Source: CAZRZN01 sp964604565 (lineage in GTDB: Bacteria; Pseudomonadota; Alphaproteobacteria; Rhodobacterales; Rhodobacteraceae). From it: a stretch of DNA of 11,379 nt. Shown one piece after another: positions 1 through 5,884 of this stretch. Both the position numbers and the translations under genes were made by a program. The stretch's first letter is position 1, and every line of letters begins with the position of its first letter. Location of the stretch: the NCBI GenBank assembly GCA_964604565.1, contig CAZRZN010000128.1, positions 1 through 11,379 on the forward strand, written 5' to 3'. The notes under the pieces are model-generated. The model saw only the letters and a list, made by a program, of their open reading frames with translations, had not been told where the DNA came from and made no database searches.

Positions 1-1
1 C

Positions 2-832
2 CTGTTCCGCTGGGTCGCGGTGTTGACCGGATCCAAGAACGCGGTAAAGGGCGCGGGCTTTCTGCTGGGGGCGATGCTGCTGGCCTTGGTGGGTTTTGTC
101 CCGGCCGTGCTGGGCATGGCGGGCGTGCTGGGCGCGGTGCTGATCGCCGTGGCGCTGTGGATGCCGACGGGCCTTCCGACTGGCAGGAAAGGCGCAAAAT
201 TCACCGAGATCCTTTCCACCGACCGCAACATCAACTGGCTGTCGGCGGCGCGCGTGTTCCTGTTCGGCGCGCGGGACGTGTGGTTCGTCGTGGGCATCCC
301 GGTCTATTTCTACGCGGTTCTGTCCGACGGCACGGAGGCGGGCAACCGGCTGGCATTTTTCACCATCGGCAGCTTCATGGCGGTCTGGACCATCCTTTAC
401 GGCGCGGTTCAGGCCAATGCGCCCAATGCCCTGCGGGCCGCCACCCGGCCGGAGGCGCAGATCGTCGCCGCGACGCGCAACTGGGCCTTGTCGCTGATGG
501 TGGTGCCCGCGGTGCTTGCGGTGCTGGTCTGGGCGACGGGCGGACCCGCGCCCTGGCTGACCGCGACGATCATCGGGGGGCTGCTGATCTTCGGCGCGTT
601 GTTCGCCGTCAATTCGTCCCTGCATTCCTATCTGATCCTCGCCTTTTCCAAGGGCGACAGGGTGACGATGGACGTGGGGTTCTACTACATGGCCAATGCG
701 GCGGGGCGCTTGCTCGGCACGCTGTTGTCGGGCCTCAGCTATCAGATCGGGGGCTTGCCCCTGTGTCTGGCCACCGCGACGGTGATGCTGGCCCTCAGCG
801 CATTGGGCGCGGCCCGGTTGCGGCTGGATTGA
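2..832 (+). CDS. arsJ: ArsJ-type organoarsenical efflux MFS permease (5' truncated)
   Basis: The reading frame is open from base 2, so the N-terminal part lies outside the window; about 276 residues are visible of a family usually near 400. The frame begins LFRWVAVLTGSKNAVKGAG and later has SAARVFLFGARDVWFVVGIPVYF, two stretches I recognise as typical of ArsJ. The rest is hydrophobic, with several transmembrane helices fitting the C-terminal half of a major facilitator protein, and ends in a short basic tail. Known for the family: ArsJ exports 1-arseno-3-phosphoglycerate, made by a GAPDH-like enzyme from arsenate, and so confers arsenate resistance. The partner gapdh and arsR genes would be expected to the left, outside the window. 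It converges on the MarR gene with a 12-bp gap and is probably unrelated to the catabolic cluster. The call rests on recalled signature motifs, not a search. Confidence 0.85.
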   Translation: MFRWVAVLTGSKNAVKGAGFLLGAMLLALVGFVPAVLGMAGVLGAVLIAVALWMPTGLPTGRKGAKFTEILSTDRNINWLSAARVFLFGARDVWFVVGIPVYFYAVLSDGTEAGNRLAFFTIGSFMAVWTILYGAVQANAPNALRAATRPEAQIVAATRNWALSLMVVPAVLAVLVWATGGPAPWLTATIIGGLLIFGALFAVNSSLHSYLILAFSKGDRVTMDVGFYYMANAAGRLLGTLLSGLSYQIGGLPLCLATATVMLALSALGAARLRLD

Positions 833-844
833 GGCGGACGGACC

Positions 845-1300
845 TCAATCGCGGTCCAGCAGCGCCTCCAGCCCGGCGTCCAGTTCTGCAAAGGCATCGC
901 CCAGCCGCGCCTCTATCTCGGCCTGATAGGCAATGGCCAGCGGCAGGATATCCGACATCAGGGCGCGCCCCCGGTCGGTCAGTGCCAGACGCACCAGACG
1001 ACGGTCGCCGGCCTCGCGCGCCTTTTCGATATGGCCTGAGGCCTCCAGCCGCTTGGCCGCGCGGCTGACCTTGCTTTTTTCCATCGCCACGCGCGCCTCG
1101 ATGTCGCGCACAGAAACGGTTTCCGCGCCGTCGATCGGTTGCGCCAGATGCACCAGAACGCGCCATTCCGGGATCGAGATGCCGAACCGCGCATGATACT
1201 GGCGGGCCAGCTCTTCTGAAGTCTTTTCCGCCGCGACCGCCAGCCGGTAGGGCGTGAAACGCCCCAGATCGAAGTCGGGCAGGGTGGGCCGGTCTTTCAT
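845..1300 (-). CDS. MarR-family transcriptional regulator, probable regulator of hmgA
   Basis: This 151-residue protein has the MarR layout. There is an N-terminal dimerisation helix region (about 1-40) with the family-like phrase GISIPEWRVL (40-49). A winged helix-turn-helix follows (about 62-88, SVRDIEARVAMEKSKVSRAAKRL read in two parts), then the wing motif GDRR (98-101) and LTDRGR (107-112), then a C-terminal dimerisation helix. The ATG at 1300 has GAGG seven bases upstream. It is transcribed divergently from hmgA, and the shared 107-bp region contains an 18-bp perfect palindrome suitable for a dimeric MarR protein. A perfect TATAAT on the minus strand (1364-1369) could be its own -10 box and touches the palindrome, which suggests autoregulation. 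Inference: it controls hmgA and perhaps the whole aromatic cluster, with an aromatic acid such as homogentisate or a precursor as ligand. The Pseudomonas HmgR regulator belongs to another family (IclR), so I give no symbol. Confidence 0.9.
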   Translation of the reverse strand: MKDRPTLPDFDLGRFTPYRLAVAAEKTSEELARQYHARFGISIPEWRVLVHLAQPIDGAETVSVRDIEARVAMEKSKVSRAAKRLEASGHIEKAREAGDRRLVRLALTDRGRALMSDILPLAIAYQAEIEARLGDAFAELDAGLEALLDRD

Positions 1301-1346
1301 CGCGCCGCCTCATCGGGGTCCCAGTCGAGTCAGGCTATCCTTGACT

Positions 1347-1364
1347 TCATTGCAAATGCAATGA
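1347..1364. promoter_or_regulatory. 18-bp perfect palindrome, candidate MarR operator
   Basis: The half-sites TCATTGCA and TGCAATGA are exact reverse complements separated by AA. The element lies in the marR-hmgA divergent intergenic region, directly between a TTGACT -35-like box (1341-1346) and the A/T-rich -10 zone (1363-1371) of hmgA. A dimer bound here would block RNA polymerase at hmgA. Because a perfect minus-strand TATAAT starts at its right edge, it would also block marR. The palindrome is seen directly; its role as operator is inference. Confidence 0.8.
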
Positions 1365-1369
1365 TTATA
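1364..1369 (-). promoter_or_regulatory. Candidate -10 box for the marR gene
   Basis: The minus strand reads TATAAT, a perfect -10 hexamer, immediately upstream of the palindrome in the marR direction. The start of transcription would then fall inside the palindrome. No good -35 hexamer is visible at 16-18 bp, so strength is uncertain. Confidence 0.4.
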
Positions 1370-1407
1370 TCGGGCAAAAGCCGCAACAGGCAGAGGGAGG
1401 ACACGAC

Positions 1408-2763
1408 ATGACCCGTTTCGAACTGCCGCAGGGCATGGTCCGCGCCCCGCAGAACGCGGGGCTGCAAGAGGGTTACATGTCCGGCTGGGCCAATGATTTC
1501 GAGACAGAGGCCCTTCCGGACGCACTGCCGCAGGGGATGAACAGTCCGCAAAAGTGCAACTATGGCCTCTATGGAGAGCAGCTGTCCGGAACCGCGTTTA
1601 CCGCAAATCCGCCTGAAAGGACATGGACCTACCGCATCCGCCCTTCGGTCAAGCATTCGACACGCTACCGCAAGATCGACCTGCCGATGTGGGTTTCTGC
1701 CCCGCATGTCGACCCGGATGTGATCAGCCTCGGGCAATACCGCTGGGACCCGGTGCCGCATTCGGATGAGGCGCTGACATGGCTGACCGGCATGCGCACC
1801 ATGACCACGGCGGGCGACGTGAACACGCAGGTCGGCATGGCCAGCCATGTCTATCTGGTCACGGAATCGATGCAGGACGCCTATTTCTATTCCGCCGACA
1901 GCGAATTGCTGGTGGTGCCACAGGAAGGGCGCCTGCGGTTTGCCACGGAGCTGGGCATCATCGACCTGGAACCCAAGGAAATCGCCATCATCCCGCGCGG
2001 ACTGGTCTACCGCGTCGAACTGCTGGAGGGGCCGGCCCGCGGCTTTGTCTGCGAGAATTACGGCCAGAAGTTCGAATTGCCGGGACGCGGCCCCATCGGG
2101 GCCAATTGCATGGCCAACCCGCGCGACTTCAAGGCGCCTGTCGCCGCCTTTGAGGACCGCGAGGTGCCGTCGACCCTGACGATCAAATGGTGCGGCCAGT
2201 TCCACGAGACGCAGATCGGGCAAAGCCCGCTGGACGTGGTGGCCTGGCACGGCAATTACGCGCCCTACAAATACGATCTGCGCACCTACTGCCCCGTGGG
2301 TGCGGTGTTGTTCGATCACCCGGATCCGTCGATCTTTACCGTGCTGACGGCGCCATCGGGCGTTCCGGGCACGGCGAACATTGATTTCGTGCTGTTCCGC
2401 GAACGCTGGATGGTGGCGGAAGATACCTTTCGCCCGCCGTGGTATCACAAGAACATCATGTCCGAGCTGATGGGCAACATCTACGGCCAGTATGACGCCA
2501 AGCCGCAGGGTTTCGTCCCCGGGGGGCTCTCGCTTCACAACATGATGTTGCCGCATGGCCCCGACAAGACGGCCTTTGAGGGGGCGTCAAATGCCGATCT
2601 CAAGGCCGAGAAACTGGACAACACGATGTCCTTCATGTTCGAGACGCGCTTTCCACAGCATCTGACCGCCTTTGCGGCGAAACAAGCGCCGCTTCAGGAC
2701 GATTACATCGACTGCTGGGACAGCCTCGAAAAGAAGTTCGATGGCACGCCCGGCAAGAAGTGA
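1408..2763 (+). CDS. hmgA: Homogentisate 1,2-dioxygenase
   Basis: This 451-residue protein has the full usual length of the family. It cleaves the aromatic ring of homogentisate with O2 and Fe(II), giving 4-maleylacetoacetate, the central step of tyrosine, phenylalanine and hydroxyphenylacetate breakdown in the cytoplasm. The iron ligands are all visible: His347 and Glu353 in PPWYHKNIMSELMG and His383 in LPHGPD, matching human His335, Glu341 and His371. The substrate-binding His281 lies in WHGNYAPYKYDL (human His292). The N-terminal half has the expected NPPERTWTYRIRPS stretch. The ATG at 1408 has a strong GAGGGAGGA ribosome site about seven bases upstream. It is first in the catabolic transcript, divergent from the MarR gene and followed after 5 bp by a 54-aa membrane microprotein and then fahA. 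Control by the MarR protein through the palindrome at 1347-1364 is likely. Confidence 0.97.
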   Translation: MTRFELPQGMVRAPQNAGLQEGYMSGWANDFETEALPDALPQGMNSPQKCNYGLYGEQLSGTAFTANPPERTWTYRIRPSVKHSTRYRKIDLPMWVSAPHVDPDVISLGQYRWDPVPHSDEALTWLTGMRTMTTAGDVNTQVGMASHVYLVTESMQDAYFYSADSELLVVPQEGRLRFATELGIIDLEPKEIAIIPRGLVYRVELLEGPARGFVCENYGQKFELPGRGPIGANCMANPRDFKAPVAAFEDREVPSTLTIKWCGQFHETQIGQSPLDVVAWHGNYAPYKYDLRTYCPVGAVLFDHPDPSIFTVLTAPSGVPGTANIDFVLFRERWMVAEDTFRPPWYHKNIMSELMGNIYGQYDAKPQGFVPGGLSLHNMMLPHGPDKTAFEGASNADLKAEKLDNTMSFMFETRFPQHLTAFAAKQAPLQDDYIDCWDSLEKKFDGTPGKK

Positions 2764-2768
2764 TCGCC

Positions 2769-2933
2769 ATGGATGCCGTCATCTTCATCGTTCTGCTGTT
2801 CATCGCCGTCCTGCTGATCCGGCGGTCGCGCAAATCACGCGCCGGGGCGGGCCAGACGGAGGGCAACACATCCGTTGACCGGGATCGGGACGATTTCGGC
2901 GACAGCGGCGGCGCGGATGGCGGGGGCGACTAG
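2769..2933 (+). CDS. 54-aa single-pass membrane microprotein between hmgA and fahA
   Basis: An ATG five bases after the hmgA stop opens a frame of 54 codons ending in TAG. Residues 2-17 (DAVIFIVLLFIAVLLI) form one hydrophobic helix. A basic stop-transfer patch follows (RRSRKSR, 18-24), then a polar tail ending in an acidic, glycine-rich run (DRDRDDFGDSGG and GGGD). The pattern predicts an inner-membrane anchor with a cytoplasmic tail, orientation by the positive-inside rule. The tight spacing suggests translational coupling to hmgA. No separate strong ribosome site is visible in the five-base gap, though the lysine-rich end of hmgA (GGCAAGAAG) supplies some purines. I do not recognise a named family, although small proteins with Gly/Asp-rich tails are common in Rhodobacteraceae from memory. 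Function is unknown; it may not be catabolic at all. Confidence 0.6.
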   Translation: MDAVIFIVLLFIAVLLIRRSRKSRAGAGQTEGNTSVDRDRDDFGDSGGADGGGD

Positions 2934-2987
2934 AGGCCCCGAAGTGCGCGAACACATCCCGTCCATGCCGCAAGCACAGGAAATGAC

Positions 2988-4256
2988 ATGCCGCTGAAAC
3001 GCTCCTGGGTGGAGACCGCGAACTCTGCCGACACGGATTTCCCGCTGAACAACCTGCCTTATGGCAGCTTTCGCGCAGAGACGGGCGCGCCGCATTGCGG
3101 CGTCGCCATCGGGGACATGATCCTCGACATCAGCGCGCTGGAGCAGGACGGATTGCTGATCCTTGAGGACGAAGGAGACGAGGTCTTTTTCTTTGGCGAC
3201 TGGACCGAATTCATGACGCTTGGTCCCGCGGCCTGGGCTGCGTTCCGCGAAACCGTGACCGACATGCTGACCGAGGCAGCCCCCGACGCAGAGGCGCTGA
3301 TAGACTACATGGTGCCGCAGGCGGGCACCGAGATGCTGATGCCCTTCACCGTGTCGGAATACACCGATTTCTACGCGTCGAAACATCACGCGACCAACGT
3401 CGGCACCATGTTCCGGGGGGCAGAGAACGCGCTGCCGCCGAACTGGCTGTCCATGCCCATTGGCTACAACGGGCGGGCGTCTTCCGTCGTGGTGTCTGGC
3501 ACGCCAGTGCGCCGTCCATGGGGCCAGATCAAGGCACCGGATGAGGATCTGCCCCGCCTTGCCCCATCCGCCCGTTTCGATCTGGAACTGGAGATGGGGG
3601 CCGTGGTCGGCCAACGCTCGGATGGGCCGGTGACCGTGGCCGACGCGGATGAGATGATCTTTGGCTATGTGCTGTTGAACGACTGGTCCGCCCGCGACAT
3701 CCAAGCCTGGGAATATCAGCCTTTGGGACCGTTTCAGGCCAAGGCGACAGCCACGTCGATCAGCCCGTGGATCGTGCCCAGGGCCGCGCTGGAACCGTTC
3801 CGCGCCATGACGCCCGCCCGCGAACGTCCTTTGCCGGACTATCTGACCGAACCGGGCCCGATGCTGTATGACATCGCGTTAGAGGTGGGGCTTGCGCCCG
3901 AAGGACAGCCCGAAACGGTGATCGCGCGCACGAATTACCGCGAGATGTATTATTCCTCTGCCCAGCAGCTTGCGCATCACACGACGTCGGGGTGTCCGAT
4001 GTCGGTCGGTGACCTGCTGGGTTCCGGCACGATCTCCGGCCCGGACAGGGACGCGCGCGGCGCGCTTCTGGAACTGGCCTGGGGCGGCAAGGAGCCGGTC
4101 ACGCTGAACACGGGCGAGACACGGAGTTTTCTGGAGGACGGCGATACGGTTGCCCTGCGCGGTGCCGCGCTGGGTGACGGGTATCGCGTGGGGTTCGGCG
4201 CCTGCACGGGAACGGTGCTCCCGGCGCTGGACGATCCATACGGGGCGCGCGGATGA
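2988..4256 (+). CDS. fahA: Fumarylacetoacetase
   Basis: This 422-residue protein has the usual family length. It hydrolyses 4-fumarylacetoacetate to fumarate and acetoacetate, the last step of the homogentisate pathway, in the cytoplasm. Metal and catalytic residues are visible: Asp127 and catalytic His134 in YTDFYASKHHATNVG (mouse Asp126 and His133), Glu200 and Glu202 in LELEMG (mouse Glu199 and Glu201), and Asp232 in LLNDWSARDIQAWEYQPLGPF (mouse Asp233), followed by ATSISPWIVP. The N-terminal SH3-like domain begins SWVETANSADTDFPLNNLPYG, typical of the family. The ATG at 2988 has AGGAA five bases upstream. It lies 54 bp after the microprotein and is probably co-transcribed with hmgA. Its stop is 2 bp from the stop of the opposing DUF2585 gene. 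The maleylacetoacetate isomerase that should precede it in the pathway is not encoded here. Confidence 0.97.
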   Translation: MPLKRSWVETANSADTDFPLNNLPYGSFRAETGAPHCGVAIGDMILDISALEQDGLLILEDEGDEVFFFGDWTEFMTLGPAAWAAFRETVTDMLTEAAPDAEALIDYMVPQAGTEMLMPFTVSEYTDFYASKHHATNVGTMFRGAENALPPNWLSMPIGYNGRASSVVVSGTPVRRPWGQIKAPDEDLPRLAPSARFDLELEMGAVVGQRSDGPVTVADADEMIFGYVLLNDWSARDIQAWEYQPLGPFQAKATATSISPWIVPRAALEPFRAMTPARERPLPDYLTEPGPMLYDIALEVGLAPEGQPETVIARTNYREMYYSSAQQLAHHTTSGCPMSVGDLLGSGTISGPDRDARGALLELAWGGKEPVTLNTGETRSFLEDGDTVALRGAALGDGYRVGFGACTGTVLPALDDPYGARG

Positions 4257-4258
4257 GC

Positions 4259-4822
4259 CTAGCCGCCCTGTTGCCATTCCAGAATCCAGTCCACGGGCCA
4301 GAACAGCATCAGGACGTTCAGCGCCAGCCCGTCGCGGATCAGCAGCATGGTCATTACCTCAAAGCCGATGACAAGCGCCACGCTGACCCAGACCGGCAGC
4401 CACCGTGCGAGGTAGAAGCCCACGCCCATAGCGCAAAGATCGGCGACGGAATTGATGACGCTGTCTCCGTTGTAGTCGAAGGAAACGGTCACCGCGCGGT
4501 AGCGGTCGATGATCAGCGGCGTGTTCTCAAGGATCTCCCATCCCGCTTCGGCCACCAGCGCAACCGCCAACCGGCCATTCACATGCACCCGCGGTGCCAG
4601 CAGGGCCAGCACGCTGTAGAAGGCCAGACCGTGGATCACATGGCTGGGCGCATAGAGGTCGAAGAGATGCTGGCTGCCTTCCTCCGGCGGCACACCCGGA
4701 CCGGCCCAAAGCGCCACATGCCCGCAGGGGCAGATCAGGTTGCGCCCCATCAACAGCAATATCGCCGCCAGCAGTGCGGCAGTGACGACGAAAATCAACG
4801 CGGGTTTCAGGCCTTGGGTCAT
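4259..4822 (-). CDS. DUF2585 (UPF0314) family membrane protein, function unknown
   Basis: From the ATG at 4822 this is a 187-residue protein. The frame is open upstream to 4927, but that would run into the opposing MBL gene and add a basic, non-conserved stretch, so the shorter start is preferred. About four to five hydrophobic segments are seen (around 7-26, 62-78, 84-92, 124-138, 141-160). Conserved-looking polar motifs are GRNLICPCGHVALW (26-39), SQHLFDLYAPSHVIHG (50-65), WEILENTPLIIDRYR (95-109) and SFDYNGDSVINSVAD (114-128), which I recognise as the DUF2585/UPF0314 pattern of alphaproteobacteria. No biochemical role is known to me. The Cys, His and Asp positions could bind a metal or form a catalytic site in the membrane, which is inference. 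It sits antisense between fahA and the MBL gene and is unlikely to be part of the catabolic transcript. Confidence 0.8.
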   Translation of the reverse strand: MTQGLKPALIFVVTAALLAAILLLMGRNLICPCGHVALWAGPGVPPEEGSQHLFDLYAPSHVIHGLAFYSVLALLAPRVHVNGRLAVALVAEAGWEILENTPLIIDRYRAVTVSFDYNGDSVINSVADLCAMGVGFYLARWLPVWVSVALVIGFEVMTMLLIRDGLALNVLMLFWPVDWILEWQQGG

Positions 4823-4843
4823 GCCCCGCGATCGGATCACAAA

Positions 4844-4857
4844 GACGCCTCTGCGTC
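4844..4857. promoter_or_regulatory. Short inverted repeat in the DUF2585-MBL divergent gap
   Basis: GACGC (4844-4848) and GCGTC (4853-4857) flank CTCT in the 56-bp gap between two divergent genes. It is short and unlike the marR-hmgA palindrome, so a regulatory role is only possible. No clear -35/-10 pair for the MBL gene is visible in this gap. Confidence 0.25.
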
Positions 4858-4878
4858 GAGAGACTTGAAAGGGTCGAC

Positions 4879-5829
4879 ATGAGCAAAGCTTTCGCATCTG
4901 CCGGGGACATGGCCGAGAAAAAGACATCCTTCACTCAGGTGGGGGAGGGGCTGTATGCCTTCACCGCCGAGGGGGATCCCAACACCGGTGTCATCATCGG
5001 CGACGACAGCGTGATGATCGTGGAGGCACAGGCGACGCCGCGCCTTGCCCGCAAGGTGATCGAGCATGTGCGCAGCGTGACCGACAAGCCGATCAGCCAT
5101 CTGGTGCTGACGCATTATCATGCGGTGCGCGTCCTTGGCGCCTCTGCCTACGGGGCGGATCAGATCATCATGTCCGACATGGCGCGCGCCATGGTGGCCG
5201 AACGCGGGCAAGAGGACTGGGACAGCGAATTCGACCGTTTTCCCCGCCTTTTTCAGGGGTATGAGGAAATCCCGGGCCTGACATGGCCCACGACCACATT
5301 CTCGGATTCGATGACTGTCTATCTGGGCAACCGCAAGGTCGAGATCATGCATCTGGGCCGGGCCCACACCGCCGGGGATGCTGTGATCTGGGTGCCGGAT
5401 CAGGAAGTCATGTTCACCGGCGACATCGTCGAATACCATTCTGCCTGCTACTGTGGCGACGGCTACTACGCGGAATGGCCGGAAACGCTGGCCAATATCG
5501 CCGCGTTCGAGCCGCTGGCGATTGCACCCGGGCGCGGCGACGCGCTGGTGGGGGTGGACATGGTGACCAATGCCATTGCTGCGACCGAGGATTTCGTGCG
5601 CTCCACCTACAAGCCGGTGGAAAAGGTCGTGGGCCGGGGCGGCACGCTGAAGGAGGCTTGGGACGCGGTGCGCGCGGCCTGTGACCCCAAATTCTCAGAC
5701 TACGCCATTTATGAGCATTGCCTGCCTTTCAATGTCGCCCGCGCCTATGACGAGGCGCGCGGGATCGACACGCCGCGCGTCTGGACGGCGGAGCGCGACA
5801 AGGAAATGTGGGCCGCCCTGCAGGGCTGA
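4879..5829 (+). CDS. MBL-fold hydrolase-like protein with incomplete metal site, in aromatic catabolic cluster
   Basis: This 316-residue protein has a metallo-beta-lactamase fold. The N-terminal strands are VGEGLYAFTAEGDPNTGVIIGDDSVMIVEAQ (about 21-51), the first motif is LTHYHAVRVLG (77-87), the second is HLGRAHTAGD (158-167), then FTGDIVEYHS (179-188) and APGRGD (216-221). The canonical first motif is HxHxDH. Here His79 and His81 remain, but Asp and His are replaced by Val83 and Arg84. His163 and the bridging Asp182 remain, while the last His is Arg219. So the Zn1 ligands persist and the three Zn2-only ligands are gone. Nearby His187, Cys190 and Cys192 (YHSACYCGDG) could offer other ligands. 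The ATG at 4879 has AAAGGG five bases upstream; Met11 is an alternative start. It precedes mhaA-like by 55 bp and is likely co-transcribed. The substrate is unknown; a thioester, lactone or ring-cleavage product would fit the context. Confidence 0.85.
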   Translation: MSKAFASAGDMAEKKTSFTQVGEGLYAFTAEGDPNTGVIIGDDSVMIVEAQATPRLARKVIEHVRSVTDKPISHLVLTHYHAVRVLGASAYGADQIIMSDMARAMVAERGQEDWDSEFDRFPRLFQGYEEIPGLTWPTTTFSDSMTVYLGNRKVEIMHLGRAHTAGDAVIWVPDQEVMFTGDIVEYHSACYCGDGYYAEWPETLANIAAFEPLAIAPGRGDALVGVDMVTNAIAATEDFVRSTYKPVEKVVGRGGTLKEAWDAVRAACDPKFSDYAIYEHCLPFNVARAYDEARGIDTPRVWTAERDKEMWAALQG

Positions 5830-5870
5830 GACAAAAATTCCCCGAGATGCCTGTCTCGCCGCCGTCAAAA

Positions 5871-5879
5871 AAGGAAGAG
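5871..5879 (+). promoter_or_regulatory. Ribosome binding site fixing the hydroxylase start
   Basis: AAGGAAGAG lies five bases before the ATG at 5885. The same frame is open upstream to 5681 inside the MBL gene, so this site is what selects the 540-aa start. Confidence 0.75.
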
Positions 5880-5884
5880 CCGAC

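Larger units (their letters stand above)
1341..1371 (+). promoter_or_regulatory. Candidate hmgA promoter
   Basis: TTGACT (1341-1346) matches five of six bases of the -35 consensus. The best -10 candidates are GATTAT (1363-1368, 16-bp spacer) and TATATC (1366-1371, 19-bp spacer), each four of six. Transcription would begin near 1375-1380, leaving a leader of about 30 nt before the hmgA ATG. The palindrome fills the spacer. Confidence 0.55.

Noticed and set aside
157..1068. 303-aa plus-strand frame overlapping arsJ and marR
   Set aside because: Arg/Gly/Pro-rich shadow that runs through two recognisable genes on both strands.
1330..2556. 408-aa minus-strand open frame
   Set aside because: Antisense to hmgA with low-complexity His/Arg-rich composition; hmgA carries all iron ligands in the other strand.
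2988..4256. Possibility that the fahA product is a non-enzymatic FAH-fold protein or a 2-keto-3-deoxy-sugar type hydrolase
   Set aside because: The 422-aa length, N-terminal domain, catalytic His134 and the metal ligands match true fumarylacetoacetase.
4823..4927. Longer N-terminus for the DUF2585 protein (start at 4927)
   Set aside because: It would overlap the 5' end of the divergent MBL gene and adds a basic, Cys-containing stretch unlike the family start; the ATG at 4822 leads directly into the first membrane helix.
4879..5829. MBL gene considered as a pseudogene because of its broken HxHxDH motif
   Set aside because: The frame is intact, full length, has a ribosome site, and the losses are confined to one metal site while the other ligands remain.
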